A DNA stretch of 64,000 nt from Neorhizobium petrolearium (GTDB lineage Bacteria > Pseudomonadota > Alphaproteobacteria > Rhizobiales > Rhizobiaceae): the NCBI RefSeq assembly GCF_017873175.1, contig NZ_JAGGJW010000001.1:248001-312000 (forward strand), in the 5' to 3' direction. The position numbers were made by a program, and so were the translations under genes. Within the stretch, counting starts at the first letter, position 1; each line of letters opens with the position of its first letter. Below are positions 8,419 through 14,475 of the stretch, piece after piece. The notes beneath the pieces are model-generated. The model searched no databases, was not told the origin of the DNA, and saw only the letters and a list, made by a program, of their open reading frames with translations.

Positions 8419-8513
8419 CGGTCACAGCTTTCGATAAGGAAGCAATAGACGGCCTTGAGATTACCAGTGACAAGGCGTCCGCCTTTTAAGGTCAATTCTG
8501 CCGGAATATCCAT
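8415..8513 (-). CDS. Possible 32-aa leader protein coupled to ABA-sandwich copy 2
   Basis: The frame MDIPAELTLKGGRLVTGNLK... ends in CDR and a TGA that overlaps the next ATG (ATGA). The peptide has a plausible beta-hairpin composition (KGGRLVTG) and no signal sequence. The overlapping junction is the main support; the upstream GGGAC is a weak ribosome site. It may be a genuine small phage protein or simply a chance frame. Confidence 0.4.
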   Translation of the reverse strand: MDIPAELTLKGGRLVTGNLKAVYCFLIESCDR

Positions 8514-8752
8514 TTTGTCCCACGTCTCGGATAGCGGCGGTTTATGGTCATTTGAGGCTCTTATGCAAAGGTTTTCAAATATCCACTACAACAGAACTAT
8601 CCGTTCGACAAAAATAAATCCAATCACTGATCGCCTTGACCCGCGTCGATCCGCTCCGCAGGCATAGGCGCAACCACAATCGTCAACACTAAAAGCTAGG
8701 CCCGACGCATGCGCGCCGGCGCCTTTCCACGCCCATAGATAGGAGAAAACAT
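8514..8752. other. Intergenic before the lysis cassette, no gene seen
   Basis: This is the divergent region between a minus-strand cargo gene and the plus-strand lysozyme. A short plus-strand frame crossing it (8455-8667) has no ribosome site and low-complexity composition, so I do not accept it. The region should include the promoter of the lysis genes, but no clear core elements were identified. Confidence 0.35.
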
Positions 8753-9589
8753 ATGGCTCGGGAAACTCTTCCCGTCGCTCTTGACCTTATGTTCGGTCGC
8801 GAGGGCGGCTATGTGAATGTCAAATCAGATCGCGGCGGCCCAACGAAATATGGGATCACGCACACGACGCTTGCGGCGCATCGCGGCGTTTCGTCCGTCA
8901 CGGCCGACCAGGTCAAGCGGATGACGCTGCAGGAGGCGGAGGCCATCTACCGTCGCTCCTACTGGTCACAGTCTGGCGGCGATATTCTGCCGGCCGGTCT
9001 CGACTATGCTTCGTTCGATTTCGGCGTGAACTCCGGCCCCACGATGGGCGTGAAGAAACTCCAGAAAGTGCTCGGCGTGCGTGAGGACGGCCATGTGGGC
9101 GAGAAGACGGCCGCAGCGGTGGCAGCATATCCCGGTGGACTGGAGAAGCTGATCCGCGACTATTGCGACGAGCGCATGCGGTACCTCCGCAGCCTCACCA
9201 ATGCCAAGACCGGCTTCCCGGTGAATGGCCGCGGGTGGACGATCCGTGTCACCGGCAAGGATCCGAAGGGGCAATGGAAGGATCAGCCTGGCGTGGTCGG
9301 AAATGCTATCCGTCTCGCCAATGCAGCGCATGCCACGGTTCCAACGCCTGGCGCCCTGCCGATCAACGCACCGCCTGAAGCGGATGCCAAGGCCGATGTG
9401 CGCGATACCGGCGTTATCGAGATCATCAAGAAGCCGGAGGCGCTGCTTCCTGGTATCGGCACGTTGCTGACGGGCGTTTCTTCGATCACCGAAGATGGCC
9501 CGATCGCCTGGATGATTGCGATCTGCGGTGTCGCCGTGGTCGGTGTCGGCATCTGGTATTTCGTCCGGCGAGTTCGGGAGGCTGGGTAA
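8753..9589 (+). CDS. GH108 endolysin (lysozyme) with C-terminal membrane anchor
   Basis: This is a 278-aa protein. Residues ~8-90 match the GH108 (DUF847) lysozyme domain: REGGYVN with the catalytic Glu in EGGY, followed by DRGGPTKYGIT and later YWSQSGGD. Residues ~90-185 match the PG-binding_3 domain that usually follows it (DFGVNSGP, LQKVLGVREDGHVG). After a Pro/Ala linker, residues ~245-270 form one membrane helix (WMIAICGVAVVGVGIWYFV), so the enzyme is probably membrane tethered. It cleaves peptidoglycan during phage lysis. An AGGAG ribosome site precedes ATG 8753. Its stop overlaps the next start (TAATG). Confidence 0.9.
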   Translation: MARETLPVALDLMFGREGGYVNVKSDRGGPTKYGITHTTLAAHRGVSSVTADQVKRMTLQEAEAIYRRSYWSQSGGDILPAGLDYASFDFGVNSGPTMGVKKLQKVLGVREDGHVGEKTAAAVAAYPGGLEKLIRDYCDERMRYLRSLTNAKTGFPVNGRGWTIRVTGKDPKGQWKDQPGVVGNAIRLANAAHATVPTPGALPINAPPEADAKADVRDTGVIEIIKKPEALLPGIGTLLTGVSSITEDGPIAWMIAICGVAVVGVGIWYFVRRVREAG

Positions 9590-9846
9590 TGTTCGGCCTC
9601 CTCGACTGGATGAAGATCGCCGGCGGGGCAGCACTCGGCTTCGTTGCCTGCCTCACCATCAATGCGTTTGTGTGGCTTCCTGCCGCCCGTGACGAGGCCC
9701 GCCAGCAGGAGCGCGCGGCGGCTCTACAGAAAAGCATGGAACTCATTGAAGAACGAGGCAAGACCAATGCCGAAATCCGCAATCTTGATGATGCCGGCCT
9801 TTGCGCTGCTCTTGGCGGCTTGTACGTCAACGGCGCCTGCCAATAA
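9589..9846 (+). CDS. Rz-like i-spanin (inner membrane)
   Basis: This 85-aa protein has an N-terminal membrane helix (IAGGAALGFVACLTINAFVW) followed by an acidic/basic helical segment (ARDEARQQERAAALQKSMEL) suited to a periplasmic coiled coil. This is the i-spanin layout, although it is short for the class. It starts inside the TAATG junction with the lysozyme. A lipoprotein gene begins inside it in the +1 frame, the classic overlapping Rz/Rz1 arrangement. The assignment rests on topology and gene order rather than on sequence identity. Confidence 0.7.
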   Translation: MFGLLDWMKIAGGAALGFVACLTINAFVWLPAARDEARQQERAAALQKSMELIEERGKTNAEIRNLDDAGLCAALGGLYVNGACQ

Positions 9847-9979
9847 TGGTGCCGGGTTCGAAATGCTCACCCCGTCTTCAGCCACACGATCATTCATCAT
9901 CAACAATGATCGCCCGTTTGCTGAGCAGGTTGCGGGCCATAATCGGACCTGTGGCGCTCAGCCGGCGTGCCGGAAGTGA
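9767..9979 (+). CDS. Rz1-like o-spanin lipoprotein, overlapping the i-spanin in +1 frame
   Basis: This 70-aa frame starts MPKSAILMMPAFALLLAAC: a short signal peptide ending in a lipobox LAAC, with lipid-modified Cys at residue 19. The mature ~52-residue chain contains FAEQVAGHN and two Cys near the end, similar to Rz1-type outer-membrane lipoproteins (hN...C pattern). It begins within the i-spanin gene (first 80 nt overlap) and continues 133 nt beyond its stop. GAGGCAAG upstream may serve as ribosome site. With the i-spanin it would fuse inner and outer membranes at the last step of lysis. Confidence 0.75.
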   Translation: MPKSAILMMPAFALLLAACTSTAPANNGAGFEMLTPSSATRSFIINNDRPFAEQVAGHNRTCGAQPACRK

Positions 9980-9986
9980 GGTCACC

Positions 9987-10070
9987 ATGCGCTTCCTGCA
10001 AACCGAGCCATTCAAGGTCTTCTGCATCGCGGCCTTTGTGCTGATCACGATCGCATCGTGGTTCTGGTAA
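9987..10070 (+). CDS. Small single-span membrane protein (27 aa)
   Basis: MRFLQTEPFKVFCIAAFVL... encodes a charged/aromatic N-terminus and one hydrophobic helix ending WFW. A GAGG ribosome site lies 5 nt before ATG 9987, and the frame falls in the 7-nt to 24-nt gaps of the lysis cassette, so translation is plausible. A holin or antiholin role is possible but cannot be shown. Too short for a confident call. Confidence 0.5.
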   Translation: MRFLQTEPFKVFCIAAFVLITIASWFW

Positions 10071-10093
10071 TCCCTGCATCATAGGACAACAGC

Positions 10094-10549
10094 ATGGCAG
10101 ATGGTTATATGGGGCCGGGTATCTGGATCCGCATCCAGCACCGCTTCGGCCCGAGAATGATGGAGTGGTTCATGGCGGGACACATGATGCTCTTCGGGTG
10201 CATCCTGCTTCTGCCGACCGTGACCTTCAATCAACCGGCATGGGTTGCCTTCCGGCAACTTTTCCACTCTGAGGACCTGCTCGGGTGGATCATGTTCTTT
10301 ATCGGCGTGCTTCGCATCGTCGGCCTCATCATCAACGGGGCGAAGAAGAAGGTTACTCCCCAGATACGGCAGATATCGGCCGGCGTCGGCTGCGTCATCT
10401 GGTCAGGCATCTCATACGGATTCGTTTCCTCTGATGTCGTCTCGACATGGCTCGCAATATACCCGCTCTTCGCGGTCGGCGAGCTTGTCAACATCCACCG
10501 TGCGGCACACGACGAAGGGGAAATCAGGAATGGAACAGCAGCTCGCTAA
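10094..10549 (+). CDS. Phage multi-span membrane protein, possible holin
   Basis: This 151-aa protein has about four hydrophobic segments (around residues 27-45, 65-83, 95-112 and 117-133) and a charged C-terminus. No family is recognised with certainty. Its position next to endolysin and spanins makes a holin-like or lysis-regulating role likely by context only. AGGAC precedes ATG 10094. The last 20 nt overlap the next gene. Confidence 0.6.
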   Translation: MADGYMGPGIWIRIQHRFGPRMMEWFMAGHMMLFGCILLLPTVTFNQPAWVAFRQLFHSEDLLGWIMFFIGVLRIVGLIINGAKKKVTPQIRQISAGVGCVIWSGISYGFVSSDVVSTWLAIYPLFAVGELVNIHRAAHDEGEIRNGTAAR

Positions 10550-10865
10550 CCTGCCGACACCCGCATTGATGACTTTCGGCGTGGTCCTGGCGATCATCTT
10601 CGCTGTGAGGTATTTCGGACTTTGGCAGGGGCAGAAGACCTCTCACGCTTCATCTCCGGCATCCGCGCAGGTCGCCGCGGTCATCGTCGATCCAACCGCC
10701 CTCAACAGGGCAACGCAAGCCTTGGAAGCTCATACGTCCGAAATCAGAAAGCTTGTGCAGGTCGGCGAGGAACTTGCGCGATCCGTCGACCACATGGGGC
10801 AGGAGCTCGGCCGTATCCGAGAGGAGCTTCGTATTCAACGCGAGATCGGTCGCCGGGAAAGATAA
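10530..10865 (+). CDS. Phage membrane-anchored coiled-coil protein
   Basis: This 111-aa protein starts MEQQLANLPTPALMTFG at ATG 10530, with AGGGG about 10 nt upstream. An N-terminal membrane helix (LMTFGVVLAIIFAVRYFGLW) is followed by an Ala/Ser linker and a C-terminal heptad-like helix (about residues 55-108, ending EIGRRER). It overlaps the preceding membrane-protein gene by 20 nt in another frame, so the two are probably coupled. A second lysis-accessory or phage-exclusion role is possible; function is not established. Confidence 0.6.
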   Translation: MEQQLANLPTPALMTFGVVLAIIFAVRYFGLWQGQKTSHASSPASAQVAAVIVDPTALNRATQALEAHTSEIRKLVQVGEELARSVDHMGQELGRIREELRIQREIGRRER

Positions 10866-11084
10866 ACCTATTGCTTCGGACAAAGGCTTGAAATGACCTC
10901 TGACATGGTAAGCCACAATTGACACGCTTGACGCATCTCTCGATGTCGGTCGGTCTGTATCGCCGGCCTGACTGCAAATTAACCATGGCTTAATAAATTC
11001 GGCATGCCCCCGTATTCTACTAGTGTTTCATTTCTGGACATCTGCGCATGATCGATCCGCCTGTTGACAGAGGGGATGATGGGT

Positions 11085-11276
11085 ATGCTTTTGCAGATTG
11101 TGGATGCTCTTGCATTGGCAAAGAACCTTTCGACGCAGGTCGAAGGTTGCAGCTTTCTCGCCTACCTTATCGAGATGGCCGAGGCCGAGGCCCGGTCAAA
11201 GATGAATAAGGCGGAAGAGATGGAGAGGTCGTTGCGGCGTCGGCTTGCATATGACGATGTAGCATCTCCCGCATAA
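11085..11276 (+). CDS. Small helical hypothetical protein
   Basis: This frame of about 63 aa starts MLLQIVDALALAKNL. The ATG at 11085 has AGAGGGG nine bases upstream; ATGs at 11076 and 11079 are too close to that site. The sequence is mostly amphipathic helix (AYLIEMAEAEARSKMNKAEEMERSLRRR, shown in pieces). It is the last plus-strand gene of the lysis region and overlaps, antisense, the end of a minus-strand frame. Function is unknown. Confidence 0.5.
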   Translation: MLLQIVDALALAKNLSTQVEGCSFLAYLIEMAEAEARSKMNKAEEMERSLRRRLAYDDVASPA

Positions 11277-11364
11277 GATCGCGCGTCACTGCTGACTCTG
11301 TGCCGCGGCGCATTTCGGTTTCGGCACGCGCCAGCAGCAGTCTGATGTATGGGGTAGAGGTCAT
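11167..11364 (-). CDS. Possible last gene of the SRAP operon (65 aa)
   Basis: The frame starts MTSTPYIRLLLARAE and is plausible for ~40 residues (helical, Arg/Glu rich). The last ~25 residues (Pro/Ser rich) are antisense to the convergent plus-strand gene and look like read-through. It follows the 35-aa membrane protein by 9 nt. I list it because the first half has coding-like composition and tight spacing; the conflict with the opposite gene lowers confidence. Confidence 0.4.
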   Translation of the reverse strand: MTSTPYIRLLLARAETEMRRGTESAVTRDLMREMLHRHMQADAATTSPSLPPYSSLTGPRPRPSR

Positions 11365-11373
11365 CGGGCGGGC

Positions 11374-11481
11374 CTACAGCAAGCCGGCAAGCAGTGCCAG
11401 CCTCAATGCAACGCCAACGGTAGCGATGAGTATGAGCGCCGCGACTGTCGCAAATATTGTCCAGATCGACAGGCGATGCAT
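11374..11481 (-). CDS. Small single-span membrane protein (35 aa)
   Basis: MHRLSIWTIFATVAALILIA... is a short cytoplasmic N-terminus plus one long hydrophobic helix. Its ATG is 2 nt after the TGA of the 59-aa Cys/His protein (TGACCATG), so it belongs to the SRAP operon by spacing. No family is recognised. Such single-span peptides are common in phage accessory operons, and translation depends on coupling. Confidence 0.5.
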   Translation of the reverse strand: MHRLSIWTIFATVAALILIATVGVALRLALLAGLL

Positions 11482-11483
11482 GG

Positions 11484-11663
11484 TCAGTCCCGGTTGAACG
11501 GCTTGTGCGGGTAATGCTCGCTGCAATGCCATATCGGCTTGTCTGCCTTCGATCGCGAGAATCCGTAGCAGCCCCACTGCTTGCACCCGGGGTGCTCGCA
11601 CCAATGATTGTCGTGGATGCCGATGCCTGGGTTACTCGTGCGGCTGTCGGGGCTGATGCTCAT
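11484..11663 (-). CDS. Small Cys/His-rich putative zinc-binding protein (59 aa)
   Basis: The frame starts MSISPDSRTSNPGIGIHDNH and continues with W-C-E-H-P-G-C-K-Q-W-G-C-Y-G-F and a later W-H-C-S-E-H-Y-P-H-K. The spacing of four Cys and several His is that of a compact zinc-binding fold. It begins with ATGA on the TGA of the SRAP gene (11660-11663), so it is translationally coupled to it. Such genes are easily missed because of their length. Function is unknown; partnership with the SRAP protein in DNA-lesion handling is inference from coupling. Confidence 0.7.
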   Translation of the reverse strand: MSISPDSRTSNPGIGIHDNHWCEHPGCKQWGCYGFSRSKADKPIWHCSEHYPHKPFNRD

Positions 11664-12337
11664 AACAGGTTCGGTTCCTTCTCATCTTCGGGCTTTGCCG
11701 GCGGCTCGACGATCACCAGCATATTCCCCGGCAGCGGCCGCTGCAGGTGCTTGGCTTCTTCCCACGGTGCGGTAAGCCAAAGATCGACTTCCTCCGGCGT
11801 GGTCAGGATCGCCGGCATCGCCTTCTGATGGATCGGAGAGACGATCTCGTTTGGCGACGTGGTCAAGAAGCCGAACAGCTCATATTCCCTCTCGCCGTCG
11901 CGAACCTTGCGGACACCCTTCCACGGCGTCCAGAAGCCCGCAAAGAACATCAGCGGGCGTTCCTCGCTTCCGGCAAACCATGCATTCGGCACGCGTCCGC
12001 CTTCCACCTTGCGCGCCGGATCGGGTTCGGCGAAGGACGTGAAGGGCACGACACAGCGGCTCGTCGGGCCAAGCCAGCGCCGCCAGTGCGGCGAGCTCAC
12101 GTTGCGGATGTTCGTCACGCCGGGGTCGTAGTTCTTCACGAAAGCCGGCGGCGAGGGCATTCCCCATGTGAGGCTGGCGATCTCCCGCTGCCCGTCTTCC
12201 CCCACTCGCACGACAGGCGCCTGGTAGCCGGGATAGACGTCCAGAGACGGCTGGTTCCAGCCGGCCTTATCCCGGAAGGCTTTGGTGAACTGCAGGACGG
12301 CCTCACGACTCGTCGTGACGTTATAGAGATTGCACAT
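11660..12337 (-). CDS. SRAP domain protein (HMCES/YedK family), phage copy
   Basis: This is a 225-aa protein when started at ATG 12337, which gives MCNLYN with Cys2 directly after Met, as the family requires: Met is removed and Cys2 links to abasic sites in single-stranded DNA. GGGGAAG lies six bases upstream. Other family residues are visible: Asn in TNIRN, Glu in SFAEPDP and His in SPIHQKAMP. It probably protects abasic sites in phage or host DNA, or acts as a DNA-lesion-specific self-linking enzyme. The reading frame continues upstream without a stop for 327 nt (next entry). Its stop overlaps the next start. Confidence 0.85.
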   Translation of the reverse strand: MCNLYNVTTSREAVLQFTKAFRDKAGWNQPSLDVYPGYQAPVVRVGEDGQREIASLTWGMPSPPAFVKNYDPGVTNIRNVSSPHWRRWLGPTSRCVVPFTSFAEPDPARKVEGGRVPNAWFAGSEERPLMFFAGFWTPWKGVRKVRDGEREYELFGFLTTSPNEIVSPIHQKAMPAILTTPEEVDLWLTAPWEEAKHLQRPLPGNMLVIVEPPAKPEDEKEPNLL

Positions 12338-12664
12338 AGAATCTTCCCCGAACTTCTCCCGCCATTTCTCTTCCTGCCACACGCCGTGACCCCGGGTGAA
12401 TGGCTCCGCCATGAACATATAGATCAATTCGTCACAGCCGGCACCGCATTTGCTTCGTTCGCGATCATGATGCCATCGCGGGCAGGCGGAAGCCTTCAAT
12501 GCGACGAAGTCTTTCAGGTATATATCGCCCAGCCATTCAATGGATCGATCGCGATCATAGACGCCCTTGCGGCCACATGAGCAGATGATCGTGATCTTTG
12601 GCAGTTTGAATTCCGACAGTCTCCTTAGGGGCATGGCATACGGTTTCGCGGCGCGCGCCGTCAT
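11660..12664 (-). CDS. In-frame N-terminal extension of the SRAP gene: Cys-rich zinc-binding module
   Basis: Upstream of the SRAP start the same frame stays open to ATG 12664 (334 codons in all). The extra ~109 residues are not random: LPKITIICSCGRKGVYDRD, then A-C-P-R-W and K-C-G-A-G-C-D-E-L-I resemble a stand-alone rhizobial/phage zinc-ribbon protein. A fusion product would bury the Cys2 needed for SRAP chemistry, so two overlapping products are likely: a zinc protein (possibly read through) and SRAP from the internal start at 12337. Alternatively a stop codon between two former genes has been lost. The start at 12664 has no strong ribosome site and lies 12 nt after the preceding stop. Confidence 0.5.
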   Translation of the reverse strand: MTARAAKPYAMPLRRLSEFKLPKITIICSCGRKGVYDRDRSIEWLGDIYLKDFVALKASACPRWHHDRERSKCGAGCDELIYMFMAEPFTRGHGVWQEEKWREKFGEDSMCNLYNVTTSREAVLQFTKAFRDKAGWNQPSLDVYPGYQAPVVRVGEDGQREIASLTWGMPSPPAFVKNYDPGVTNIRNVSSPHWRRWLGPTSRCVVPFTSFAEPDPARKVEGGRVPNAWFAGSEERPLMFFAGFWTPWKGVRKVRDGEREYELFGFLTTSPNEIVSPIHQKAMPAILTTPEEVDLWLTAPWEEAKHLQRPLPGNMLVIVEPPAKPEDEKEPNLL

Positions 12665-12676
12665 TCGGAGTTGAGA

Positions 12677-12889
12677 TTATGACCGCTCGTAGCTCGGACG
12701 CCAGCCGCGCGAAAAACCCTTGCTGCCGGCGAAATCGGATAATTCGAGTTGCTGCCGCAGAAACTGGCGGTCCCTGATAAGGTCGGCGATCGCCGCCTTT
12801 GTATCGCCGTCGTGCCAGGCGAGCTCGGCCTCGACAGCCCAGCGCAGCTCATCGTCTTCCGTCAGTAATTGAGCGGGATCGGCTGACAT
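12677..12889 (-). CDS. Small hypothetical phage protein (70 aa)
   Basis: The protein starts MSADPAQLLTEDDELRWAVE and is acidic and helical, with DRQFLRQQLELSDFAG and a basic tail. No recognised domain. GAGGAA precedes ATG 12889. It overlaps the end of the preceding zinc-type gene by 28 nt and ends 12 nt before the SRAP-extension start, so it sits inside the operon. Function is unknown. Confidence 0.6.
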   Translation of the reverse strand: MSADPAQLLTEDDELRWAVEAELAWHDGDTKAAIADLIRDRQFLRQQLELSDFAGSKGFSRGWRPSYERS

Positions 12890-13209
12890 TCTGCAAATTC
12901 CTCGGTCTGGCCAAACCCGACGATTTTCACATGGAAACGATATCTGCCTTGCGGCTTCCAGTGCTTGAGTTGCGCTTCAGAGTCCAGTCCGAGGGTGACC
13001 TGCTGCGAATAGAAGTCGGTGTACTCTTGATACCAGGCCTCGCAATCCTTCGCGACTTCGGCGAAGGTGGCCTTACGGCCGCAGCCAGCGCAATAGATCG
13101 TGTCGCTGGCGCCCGGGAAATCGCACTCCTTCATCAGGCTTCCACCACAGCCGGCGCAAATCGCCTCTCCAAAATGGCGTAAGCCGTCGTCATTGTCGTC
13201 GATACGCAT
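12862..13209 (-). CDS. Putative zinc-ribbon protein
   Basis: This 115-aa protein has two C-x-G-C pairs, ICAGCGGS near residue 18 and YCAGCGRK near residue 40, the layout of a zinc ribbon. A helical middle (FAEVAKDCEAWYQEYTDF, residues ~48-66) and a short beta tail follow. Start ATG 13209 has AAGGAG upstream. It leads the SRAP-operon genes in order. DNA- or RNA-binding is plausible but unproven. Confidence 0.6.
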   Translation of the reverse strand: MRIDDNDDGLRHFGEAICAGCGGSLMKECDFPGASDTIYCAGCGRKATFAEVAKDCEAWYQEYTDFYSQQVTLGLDSEAQLKHWKPQGRYRFHVKIVGFGQTEEFAECQPIPLNY

Positions 13210-13344
13210 GGGTTCTCCTTCGCGCCGAAGCGCGCTGTTGTCGTCAGATTTCAGGTTGGAGCACAGCCGCCTTGCGGCTCCGATGTTCTAATTATGTTCT
13301 CATCGTCGCATGAGTCAATCAGGAATTTGAGATATTCGTTCGGG

Positions 13345-13596
13345 CTATTGATCCCGCACGAACACGCCGGCCTCCGCCGCCGCCTTCAGGAAGGCCTCAC
13401 GAGCAAGCTCGGGCGCCTGTCTCCCTTCCAGCACGGCAAGGCAGATGCGCTGCGCCTCGAAATATTCTTTGCCCTTGTCGACCGGCCACGCGAGCAACAG
13501 AGCACGGGCGGCTTCCTCCGTGCTGGTGATCGTGCGATAGCCGCCTTGATCGTCTTCCTCATAAGTCACCGGCCTGTTCCAGTGTCCGCGCTCCAT
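13345..13596 (-). CDS. DUF982 domain protein
   Basis: This 83-aa protein contains W-N-R-P-V-T-Y, then EEAARALLLAWPVDKG, A-x-R-I-C-L-A and AREAFLKAAAEAGVFV. This is the DUF982 pattern, a family largely restricted to Rhizobiales and often in prophages and plasmids. Function is unknown. GAGGAGG lies upstream of ATG 13596. Position and strand place it with the accessory operon, 135 bp before the zinc-ribbon gene. Confidence 0.75.
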   Translation of the reverse strand: MERGHWNRPVTYEEDDQGGYRTITSTEEAARALLLAWPVDKGKEYFEAQRICLAVLEGRQAPELAREAFLKAAAEAGVFVRDQ

Positions 13597-13650
13597 GACG
13601 CAATGCCTCCTCTCGATCGAGGCAACGCATGATCGCGAAGAGTCGTTCCG

Positions 13651-13887
13651 CTATTCGAGCTTCCGCTTCAGCGCCATCAGCAGCGCATCCAGCTCGGCAT
13701 TGGCGCCGGCCGCCAGCATGAGATTGTCCGCAACCTCGATGATGGCCGCCAGCACTTCCTTATCATCCCAGCCCGCCTTGACCGCGCCTTCTATGATGTC
13801 CTGCAATGGCAGTTCGACCGCCATCTGACAGAACAGGTGTCGGTTCTCGTTGCCGGGCGGAACGGTTGGCGGAGGGATGCTGCTCAT
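13651..13887 (-). CDS. Small hypothetical protein (78 aa), last before the att site
   Basis: The probable start is ATG 13887 (MSSIPPPTVPPGNENRH); longer in-frame starts run into the tRNA fragment and are rejected. The C-terminal half is helical (AVKAGWDDKEVLAAIIEVAD, then NAELDALLMALKRKLE). No recognised family. It is the gene nearest the right end of the prophage, on the minus strand with the SRAP operon. Function is unknown. Confidence 0.55.
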   Translation of the reverse strand: MSSIPPPTVPPGNENRHLFCQMAVELPLQDIIEGAVKAGWDDKEVLAAIIEVADNLMLAAGANAELDALLMALKRKLE

Positions 13888-14021
13888 TCTGCCGAGATAG
13901 CGGAAAAGCCGCTCTCGACAAGCCCGCTTCGGTTTTACACCCCGCTTGAACTCATTTGGCTTTTCAGGATGGAATTTGCCGAGTTTTACAGCGAAGTGCC
14001 GGCAATTGCTCAAATAGGCCG

Positions 14022-14068
14022 AGCTTCCCAAGCTGAATACGAGGGTTCGATTCCCTTCACCCGCTCCA
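14022..14068 (+). other. attR: duplicated 3' half of tRNA-Gly(CCC)
   Basis: From AGCTTCCCAAGCTG through the T-arm (GGGTTCGATTCCC) to CACCCGCTCCA, the sequence is the 3' part of a tRNA-Gly with anticodon CCC, including the 3' CCA. The acceptor 5' strand (expected GCGGGTG) is absent, and the anticodon stem already mismatches at the 28:42 position. The identity therefore begins at the anticodon stem. This is the standard footprint of tyrosine-recombinase phages using a tRNA 3' end as att site: an intact copy at one end, a fragment at the other. Confidence 0.85.
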
Positions 14069-14080
14069 GTTTTCCGACAA

Positions 14081-14350
14081 TCACATCAGCTTGCCCCAGG
14101 CAGGGTTCCATTCCACCCCCTCTGAAAGTTCCACGAAGATCGGTTGCTTGTCCGGTCCCTGGTTCTTGTTCTCCGTCATCCGGAAGGCGTCATCCGGCTC
14201 CACCTCTTCGCCGGGGAAGATCGTGTCGTTCTCGGCTGGATCGGCAACTCTTCTGATATAACCGCGGATCTGGTCTCCGGAATGATAGAACCTGATGATC
14301 AAGGCGCCAGCCGTCTGTTCGCCGCCGCGGTAACGATAATAGGTGTGCAT
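14081..14350 (-). CDS. Hypothetical protein flanking the prophage (89 aa)
   Basis: Start ATG 14350 (MHTYYRYRGGEQTAGA) has a strong GGAGGG site five bases upstream, better than longer in-frame starts. The protein is beta-rich (ALIIRFYHSGDQIRGYIRR, residues ~15-33), then acidic, and ends EWNPAWGKLM. I do not recognise a family. It ends 12 bp from the tRNA fragment, so it is the first chromosomal gene outside the prophage. Function is unknown. Confidence 0.6.
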   Translation of the reverse strand: MHTYYRYRGGEQTAGALIIRFYHSGDQIRGYIRRVADPAENDTIFPGEEVEPDDAFRMTENKNQGPDKQPIFVELSEGVEWNPAWGKLM

Positions 14351-14475
14351 TTTTCCCTCCATTGTCAGACCTCTACCTGACCTGCGGAAGTGTGAAATGT
14401 TCCTGTATTTCTGGAGGAAGGGCGGCCCTTGGGTCGCCCTTGATCGTGCTGACTGATGCCTGGCCGTACTTCGGT

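Larger units (their letters stand above)
1..14068. mobile_element. Prophage, right-hand part, ending in a tRNA-Gly att site
   Basis: The stretch runs from a phage tail protein cut by the window edge, through cargo genes, a lysis cassette (GH108 lysozyme, overlapping spanins, membrane proteins) and a minus-strand accessory operon. It stops at a duplicated 3' half of tRNA-Gly(CCC) at 14022-14068. Immediately to the right lie chromosomal-type genes. The polarity (tRNA 3' half on the plus strand at the right end) predicts that the intact tRNA gene, and probably the integrase, are left of the window. Capsid, packaging and most tail genes are not visible here, so I cannot say whether the phage is complete. 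Confidence 0.85.

Noticed and set aside
13990..14068. Possible complete tRNA gene, because GCTC...GAGC upstream of 14022 looks like a D-stem
   Set aside because: The GAGC overlaps the anticodon stem position, no acceptor 5' strand is present and spacing between arms is too short; only the 3' half is real.
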